Notes under the pieces: generated by a model | The model's input: only the letters and a program-made list of their open reading frames with translations | Told to the model about the DNA's origin: nothing | Database searches by the model: none | Position numbers and translations under genes: made by a program | From: CAADGY01 sp900696665 | GTDB lineage: Bacteria > Acidobacteriota > Terriglobia > Bryobacterales > Bryobacteraceae | Length of the DNA stretch: 20,499 nucleotides | NCBI GenBank assembly: GCA_035063885.1 | Contig: JAPSFM010000093.1 | Span: forward strand, 1-20,499 | Direction: 5' to 3' | Shown here: positions 15,724 to 20,499 of the stretch, one piece after another | Numbering within the stretch: position 1 is the stretch's first letter | Layout of the letters: every line of letters begins with the position of its first letter

Positions 15724-16731
15724 ATGAATGTCTTCGAGCTGACACGAGCCTTGATCGATATTGAGTCGATCACCGGCAACGAGAAGGGAGTGGGCCGCTA
15801 CCTCACCGGACTGTTGGGCGAACTCGCCACCGCGTTTGGCGGCTCCGTTGAGACTATGACCGTCGAAGCGGACCGGTTCAACGTTCTTGCCTGGTGGGGC
15901 GAACCGGTAGTTACGCTCTCCACACACATCGATACGGTTCCGCCCTTTTTCCCTTCCTCGGAAGACAACGAGTATATTTGGGGCCGCGGCGCGTGCGATA
16001 CGAAGGGGATTATCGCGTCGATGATTCTCGCGGTTCGCGGACTGCTCGAGCAGAACATCCGGAACGTGGCGCTCCTGTTTGTGGTGGGGGAAGAACGCAA
16101 CAGCGCAGGGGCTTACTTCGCGGCGCGACATCCGCGCGGCTCACGGTTTCTCATCAATGGTGAACCGACGGAGAACCGGCTGGCGCTGGGCTCGAAGGGC
16201 GCGCTGCGCTATGAAATCACAGCTACCGGCCGCATGGCGCATTCGGCGTATCCGCACCTTGGGGAATCCGCGATCGAGAAATTGCTGGATGTACTAGAAA
16301 ACATCCGGAAAATTTCGCTGCCCGTAGACGATCTTCTTGGTCCTAGCACGCTGAATATCGGCGTGATCTCAGGCGGCCGCGCTCCGAACATCGTGCCGGA
16401 TCACGCCAAGGCCGAGGTCATGATACGCCTGGTGGAAGACGGCGAATCCACGCGCAAGGCGATGCACGCCGCGGTGGAGGGCAAAGCAGAAGCGAAAGAG
16501 ATCCTCACAATTCCCGCGCTGCGCCTCGGCTCGATCGAAGGCTTCGAAACTACTGTGGTTTCCTACACAACGGATATTCCGGCGTTCGGTGGGAATTGGG
16601 GAGAGCCCTTTCTCTTCGGCCCTGGAACCATTCACGTCGCTCACACCGCGGAAGAGCGTGTGCCCAAACGGCAACTCGAAGAAGCGGTGGCGCTGTATCA
16701 ATCGATGGTGAAGCAGTTATTGCAGAAGTAG
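15724..16731 (+). CDS. M20-family amidohydrolase (ArgE/DapE/LysK-like)
   Basis: Zinc-dependent deacylase of the M20 peptidase family, 335 aa. The metal-binding residues are all visible: STHIDTVPP (His and Asp), GRGACDTKG (bridging Asp), VVGEERNSAG (catalytic Glu pair), NGEPTEN (Glu) and AHTAEERV near the C-terminus (last His). The internal dimerisation/lid domain is present (SAYPHLGESAIEKLLDVLE; VEVMIRL-like strand). I chose ATG 15724 because MNVFELTRALIDIESITGNE is where M20 homology begins. An in-frame TTG at 15631 with GGAG upstream would add 31 residues of low-complexity sequence and cannot be excluded. The next gene, asd, starts 39 bp after its stop, so a role in diaminopimelate/lysine synthesis (DapE-like desuccinylase or deacetylase) is plausible. 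Substrate assignment is inference. Confidence 0.87.
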   Translation: MNVFELTRALIDIESITGNEKGVGRYLTGLLGELATAFGGSVETMTVEADRFNVLAWWGEPVVTLSTHIDTVPPFFPSSEDNEYIWGRGACDTKGIIASMILAVRGLLEQNIRNVALLFVVGEERNSAGAYFAARHPRGSRFLINGEPTENRLALGSKGALRYEITATGRMAHSAYPHLGESAIEKLLDVLENIRKISLPVDDLLGPSTLNIGVISGGRAPNIVPDHAKAEVMIRLVEDGESTRKAMHAAVEGKAEAKEILTIPALRLGSIEGFETTVVSYTTDIPAFGGNWGEPFLFGPGTIHVAHTAEERVPKRQLEEAVALYQSMVKQLLQK

Positions 16732-16770
16732 GCGGCCGTTGCCGCTCAAGAATTTGGAGAAGGAAGCGAA

Positions 16771-17820
16771 ATGGAACAGAGAATTGAAGTTGGCGTGCTC
16801 GGCGCAACCGGAATGGTTGGGCAGCACTTTGTAAAATTCCTCCAGAACCATCCCTGGTTCGAACTCAAATGGGTTGGCGCAAGCGACCGCTCGGCGGGCA
16901 AGAAGTATGGTGAAGCCACAAGCTGGCGGCTCGATGGCGTCATGCCGGAAAATGTCTCTGGCCTGACAGTGGAGGAATCGAAGCCGGGCAACGCGCCGCG
17001 CCTTCTGTTTTCGGCCATGGACGCCTCCGTCGCCACGGAGATCGAGCGGGCCTTCGCCGAAGCGGGCCACGTGGTGGTATCGAATTCGCGCAATCATCGC
17101 ATGGAACCGGATGTTCCCCTGCTGGTGCCGGAGATCAACGCGGATCATCTCCGCATTGTGCCCGCGCAGCAGCGCCGCCGCGGATGGAAAGGACAGATTG
17201 TGACGAATCCCAACTGCTCCACTATCGTCCTCACTTTGGGACTTGCGCCCTTTAAGCAATTCGGCATTCAGCGCGTGCTGGCGACGACGATGCAGGCGAT
17301 CTCCGGCGCGGGCTATCCCGGCGTGGCCTCGATGGACATCAACGGCAATGTCATTCCTTTCATTGGCGGCGAAGAGGAGAAGATGCAGCAGGAGACGCAG
17401 AAGATCCTCGGTGAAATCGGCGGTGACGAGATTCGCCACCTCGATGCCCGTGTGAGCGCGCACTGCAACCGCGTCCCGGTGGTGGACGGCCACATGGTGG
17501 CGACATCCGTCGAGCTGCGCGACAAACCGGACGAAGCAGCCATTCTCGAAGCGATCTCCAACTTCCGGGGCGTACCGCAGGAGCGTAATCTGCCCAGCGC
17601 GCCGGCCCGCCCGGTGGTGTACCTGGAACAGAAGGACCGCCCACAACCCCGCCGCGATGTGGAACGCGAACGCGGCATGACGGTGTTCATCGGGCGGCTT
17701 CGGTCCTGCCCCGTACTCGATTTCAAGTTCATGGCGCTGGGTCACAATACTGTTCGCGGGGCGGCCGGTGCGGCGGTGCTCAATGCCGAACTGATGTGCT
17801 CGGAAGGAATGCTCGACTGA
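16771..17820 (+). CDS. asd: Aspartate-semialdehyde dehydrogenase
   Basis: Reduces L-4-aspartyl phosphate to aspartate semialdehyde with NADPH, the second step of the aspartate family pathway. It is 349 aa. The Rossmann nucleotide site is GVLGATGMVGQHF. The catalytic Cys149 lies in TNPNCSTIVL. Later residues include ISGAGYPGVASMDINGNVIP, EEEKMQQETQKI and HCNRVPVVDGH, which supplies the substrate-binding Arg and acid/base His. The SGAGYPGV and PNCST pattern resembles the archaeal/fungal-type Asd branch more than the E. coli type. The start is ATG 16771, preceded by GGAGAAGGA. Its TGA overlaps the ATG of lysC by one base, implying translational coupling. Confidence 0.96.
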   Translation: MEQRIEVGVLGATGMVGQHFVKFLQNHPWFELKWVGASDRSAGKKYGEATSWRLDGVMPENVSGLTVEESKPGNAPRLLFSAMDASVATEIERAFAEAGHVVVSNSRNHRMEPDVPLLVPEINADHLRIVPAQQRRRGWKGQIVTNPNCSTIVLTLGLAPFKQFGIQRVLATTMQAISGAGYPGVASMDINGNVIPFIGGEEEKMQQETQKILGEIGGDEIRHLDARVSAHCNRVPVVDGHMVATSVELRDKPDEAAILEAISNFRGVPQERNLPSAPARPVVYLEQKDRPQPRRDVERERGMTVFIGRLRSCPVLDFKFMALGHNTVRGAAGAAVLNAELMCSEGMLD

Positions 17821-19190
17821 TGATCGTCATGAAATTCGGCGGCTCGTCCGTGGAATCGGCGGCCGCCATCGAGCGTGTAGCTTCCATCGTGCGATCGCGG
17901 GTAGCCATGAAGCCGGTGGTAGTGGTTTCCGCGATGGGCAAGACTACCAATCGGCTTCTCGCCATCGCCAATGACGCAGTTCACGGCCGCCGTGACCAGG
18001 CGCTGGAGCAACTCCAGGAGCTACGGTCTTACCACGTGGAAGAATCCACTCCGCTGGTTCGCGATGAGGACCGGCAGGAGCTGGATGAAGTCATCGATTC
18101 CCATTTTCAGGAGTTGGGCGAACTGGTCCGGGGCTTGGCCATTCTCGGCGAATTGACGCCGCGTTCAGTGGACGCCATTTCCAGTTTCGGGGAGCGGCTC
18201 TCCAGCCATATCGTCACATTCGCGTTCCGCCGCTGCGGCATGAAGGCGGTGCATGTGGATTCGCGTAAAGTCATTAAAACTGACAATCGCCACACGCACG
18301 CCAATCCGATTTTCCCGGAGACTTACAACCGGTTGTCGGAAGAGATCCCGACATTCACCGAGGATGGCGTGGTGGTGATGGGCGGCTTTATCGGGTCCAC
18401 GATGGACCTGGTGCCTACAACGCTCGGCCGCGGCGGCTCCGATTTCAGCGCCTCCATCGTAGGCGCAGGCATCGGGGCCGACGAAATTCAGATCTGGACC
18501 GATGTAGATGGCATGCTCACGTGCGATCCCACTCTGCTCGACGGCTGCCACCGGGTGAAGACCATCTCGTTTGCCGAAGCCGCGGAGCTCGCTTACTTTG
18601 GCGCGAAGGTGCTGCACCCCGCTACAGTTGTTCCGGCGGTGGAGAAGAATATTCCCGTGCTGATCCTGAACTCCAGGAGGCCGGACACCGAAGGGACCCG
18701 TATCGTAGCCGACACCGTCCATTGTGAAAATGTGGTGAAATCCATCGCGTGCAAGAGAAAGATCACCGTTGTCAACATCCATTCGACGCGGATGCTGATG
18801 ACACATGGCTTTCTTAAGAAGATCTTCGAAGTATTTGAACGCTACGAAACGCCCGTCGACATGGTAGCTACTTCGGAAGTCAGCGTATCGCTTACCATTG
18901 ACGATACCGAGCGTCTTCAATCTATTGCCGACGAGTTGAAACGATTCTCCGAGGTCAGCGTCGAAGAAAATCAGGCGATTGTCTGCCTGGTAGGCGATAA
19001 CATACGCTTCACGCCGGGCGTCGCCGCGCGCGTCTTCTCCGCGCTGGAGCGGGTGAACATCCGTATGATTTCGCAGGGCGCATCGAAACTAAACCTGAGT
19101 TGCGTCCTCGCCCAGGCGGACCTGAAAGAGGCGGCTACAAGGCTGCACGACGAGTTCTTCAGCGAGTTGGATCCAGCGGTCTTCGATTGA
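17820..19190 (+). CDS. lysC: Aspartate kinase
   Basis: Phosphorylates L-aspartate with ATP, the committed step to lysine, diaminopimelate, threonine and methionine. It is 456 aa and monofunctional (no homoserine dehydrogenase domain). The kinase domain begins MKFGGSSVES and includes VVSAMGKTTNRL, SSFGERLSSHI, TLGRGGSDFSA (Gly203-Arg204-Gly-Gly-Ser-Asp208) and IWTDVDGMLTCDP. The C-terminal third holds two ACT-type regulatory domains (KITVVNIHSTRMLMTHGFL; AIVCLVGDNIRFTPGVAARV), so feedback control by an end-product amino acid is expected. I chose ATG 17820, which overlaps the asd stop. An upstream in-frame start at 17796 lies inside asd, and an internal ATG at 17829 is also possible. Confidence 0.96.
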   Translation: MIVMKFGGSSVESAAAIERVASIVRSRVAMKPVVVVSAMGKTTNRLLAIANDAVHGRRDQALEQLQELRSYHVEESTPLVRDEDRQELDEVIDSHFQELGELVRGLAILGELTPRSVDAISSFGERLSSHIVTFAFRRCGMKAVHVDSRKVIKTDNRHTHANPIFPETYNRLSEEIPTFTEDGVVVMGGFIGSTMDLVPTTLGRGGSDFSASIVGAGIGADEIQIWTDVDGMLTCDPTLLDGCHRVKTISFAEAAELAYFGAKVLHPATVVPAVEKNIPVLILNSRRPDTEGTRIVADTVHCENVVKSIACKRKITVVNIHSTRMLMTHGFLKKIFEVFERYETPVDMVATSEVSVSLTIDDTERLQSIADELKRFSEVSVEENQAIVCLVGDNIRFTPGVAARVFSALERVNIRMISQGASKLNLSCVLAQADLKEAATRLHDEFFSELDPAVFD

Positions 19191-19191
19191 A

Positions 19192-19881
19192 ATGAACCTG
19201 GCGATTGTCGGTTACGGAAAAATGGGCAAGCTCATCGAGCAGTTGGCGCCGGAATACGGATGCCAGACGCTGGTGAAGCTCGATGAGTTCAACAATGCGG
19301 ACTATGTGGGGTTGACGCCGGAGAACTTCAAGGGGATCGACGTGGCAGTGGAGTTTTCGACGCCCGCCACGGTCGTGGACAACATCGAACGCCTGAGCGC
19401 GCTGGGAGTCAACCTGGTTGTGGGCACCACCGGATGGACAGAGCATCTGGACAGGGTGAAGAACGCCGTCACCAGCAACGGCACAGGGCTGGTGTGGAGT
19501 CCGAATTTTTCCATCGGCGTGAATGTGTTTTTCCGTCTCGCGGCGGAGGCCGCCCGGCTGCTCATACCACATGAGCAGTATGGCGCATGGGCGTGGGAGA
19601 TTCATCACCATACAAAGAAGGACGCTCCATCCGGCACCCTGCTGAAACTGGTAGATAGAATGAAAACCGCCGGCTATGCGCGAGCGATCGATACGGCTTC
19701 GAATCGCGCGGGAGCGCATCCCGGCACCCATGAAATCGGTTTTGATTCCTCCGCCGACACCATCACTCTCCGGCATGCGGCCCGCAGCCGTGAAGGCTTT
19801 GCGCGCGGCGCGCTGGCCGCGGCACAATGGATTGCCGGAAAAAAGGGAATTTACGAATTCAGCGAGATACTTTTCCAGTAG
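19192..19881 (+). CDS. dapB: 4-hydroxy-tetrahydrodipicolinate reductase
   Basis: Reduces the DapA product to tetrahydrodipicolinate with NAD(P)H. At 229 aa it is shorter than the E. coli enzyme (273) and comparable with compact DapB forms. The N-terminal Rossmann motif is AIVGYGKMGKLI. VEFSTPATVVDNI and VVGTTGW mark the nucleotide-binding core. The signature EIHHHTKKDAPSGT (from Glu136) supplies the catalytic His138 and Lys142. The C-terminus returns to the Rossmann fold (SREGFARGALAAAQWI). The gene starts one base after the lysC stop, so it is co-translated or coupled. No truncation or missing residues are evident; the shortening falls in the N-terminal domain. Confidence 0.95.
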   Translation: MNLAIVGYGKMGKLIEQLAPEYGCQTLVKLDEFNNADYVGLTPENFKGIDVAVEFSTPATVVDNIERLSALGVNLVVGTTGWTEHLDRVKNAVTSNGTGLVWSPNFSIGVNVFFRLAAEAARLLIPHEQYGAWAWEIHHHTKKDAPSGTLLKLVDRMKTAGYARAIDTASNRAGAHPGTHEIGFDSSADTITLRHAARSREGFARGALAAAQWIAGKKGIYEFSEILFQ

Positions 19882-19899
19882 GACTCCGGGAGGTGGCAC

Positions 19900-20499
19900 A
19901 TGTTTACAGGATGCGGAACTGCCCTGGTGACCCCGTTTCGCCGCGATGGTTCGTTGGACGAGCCGGCACTTCGCGCTTTAGTACGGCGGCAGATTGAAGC
20001 CGGGATCAATTTCCTGGTCCCCTGCGGCACGACGGGAGAAAGCCCGACGCTCACGCGCGCGGAGCATCTCCGCGTGATCGAGATTACGCTCGAAGAAGCG
20101 AAAGGCGTAGTGCCGGTGCTTGGCGGCGCCGGAGGCTACAACACCGCCGAGGTCATCGAACTCGCCCGCGAGCTGGCGGCTTTGGGCGTGGACGGTGTGC
20201 TCTCAGTGACTCCGTACTACAACAAACCCACGCAGGAAGGCCTGTACCAGCACTACAAAGCCATCGCCGGCGCTATCCGGAACCTGCCCATCATCGTCTA
20301 CAGCGTGCAGAGCCGCACGGGCGTGAATGTGGAACCCGCCACCCTCAAGCGCCTGGCTGAAATCGATAACATCACCGGTATAAAAGAGGCATCCGGCAAC
20401 CTGGCGCAGGTTGCATCCGTGGTGCATCACGTTCCGCCGGAGTTTGTCGTCCTTTCGGGCGACGATGCGGTGACGCTGCCCGTGATCGCACTCGGGGGG
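19900..20499 (+). CDS. dapA: 4-hydroxy-tetrahydrodipicolinate synthase (3' end outside window)
   Basis: Condenses pyruvate with aspartate semialdehyde, the first step specific to the diaminopimelate/lysine branch. The first 200 codons are present and the gene runs off the right edge. The TIM-barrel start is GCGTALVTPF. CGTTGESPTL carries the Thr pair of the proton relay, VTPYYNKPTQEG follows, and the Schiff-base lysine is Lys162 in GIKEASGN. The catalytic Tyr134 lies in IVYSVQSRTGV, where most relatives read YNVPGRTG or YNVPSRTG; the Asn and Pro are replaced by Ser and Gln. The start is ATG 19900 with GGGAGGTG just upstream, 18 bp after dapB in the same operon. Confidence 0.95.
   Translation, partial: MFTGCGTALVTPFRRDGSLDEPALRALVRRQIEAGINFLVPCGTTGESPTLTRAEHLRVIEITLEEAKGVVPVLGGAGGYNTAEVIELARELAALGVDGVLSVTPYYNKPTQEGLYQHYKAIAGAIRNLPIIVYSVQSRTGVNVEPATLKRLAEIDNITGIKEASGNLAQVASVVHHVPPEFVVLSGDDAVTLPVIALGG

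Noticed and set aside
16717..17745. 342-codon minus-strand frame covering asd
   Set aside because: Antisense to a gene with intact catalytic motifs; His/Arg-rich shadow composition.
1..20499. CRISPR arrays, rRNA and tRNA genes
   Set aside because: No regularly spaced direct repeats, no rRNA signature and no tRNA-like cloverleaf with a T-loop consensus were seen.

Overview
The window most resembles an Acidobacteriota chromosome, probably a Solibacter/Bryobacter-like lineage. This rests on a very large Oar-type TonB-dependent receptor with an N-terminal carboxypeptidase-regulatory-like domain, a Tat-exported tandem metallo-beta-lactamase protein, moderately high GC with long antisense shadow frames, and frequent GTG/TTG starts. 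The taxonomic call is inference from gene types, not from a marker search.

Layout. Positions 1-73 (minus) hold what looks like the 5' end of another gene. Two hairpins follow (108-129, 140-174), then a 1248-residue outer-membrane receptor on the minus strand (196-3942) with a promoter-like region to its right. At 4079-4250 is a plus-strand scrap of an IS110-family transposase. A two-domain, Tat-exported MBL-fold protein lies on the minus strand (4286-6277). From about 6383 to 7442 the DNA is mobile-element debris: a fragment resembling a replication initiator, a small unrelated frame, and an IS4-type transposase with its centre and C-terminus deleted.

From 7704 to the right edge all confident genes are on the plus strand and mostly housekeeping: dnaE; accA with a small membrane protein starting at its stop codon; a MacA-like adaptor with a MacB/LolD-type ATPase but no adjacent permease; about 980 bp with no convincing gene (14746-15723); then an M20 amidohydrolase followed by asd, lysC, dapB and the first 200 codons of dapA.

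Working together. asd-lysC-dapB-dapA is a tightly packed aspartate-to-diaminopimelate/lysine operon: lysC overlaps the asd stop by one base, dapB starts one base after lysC, and dapA follows dapB by 18 bases. The M20 enzyme is a candidate DapE-like partner. dnaE-accA repeats a gene order also known from E. coli. The receptor and the MBL protein both point to the envelope, but they are separated by an IS scrap and no functional link is shown. No convincing wholly new system is visible. The best leads are the four-cysteine membrane protein behind accA, the complementary metal-ligand substitutions in the tandem MBL protein, and the decayed element between the MBL gene and dnaE.
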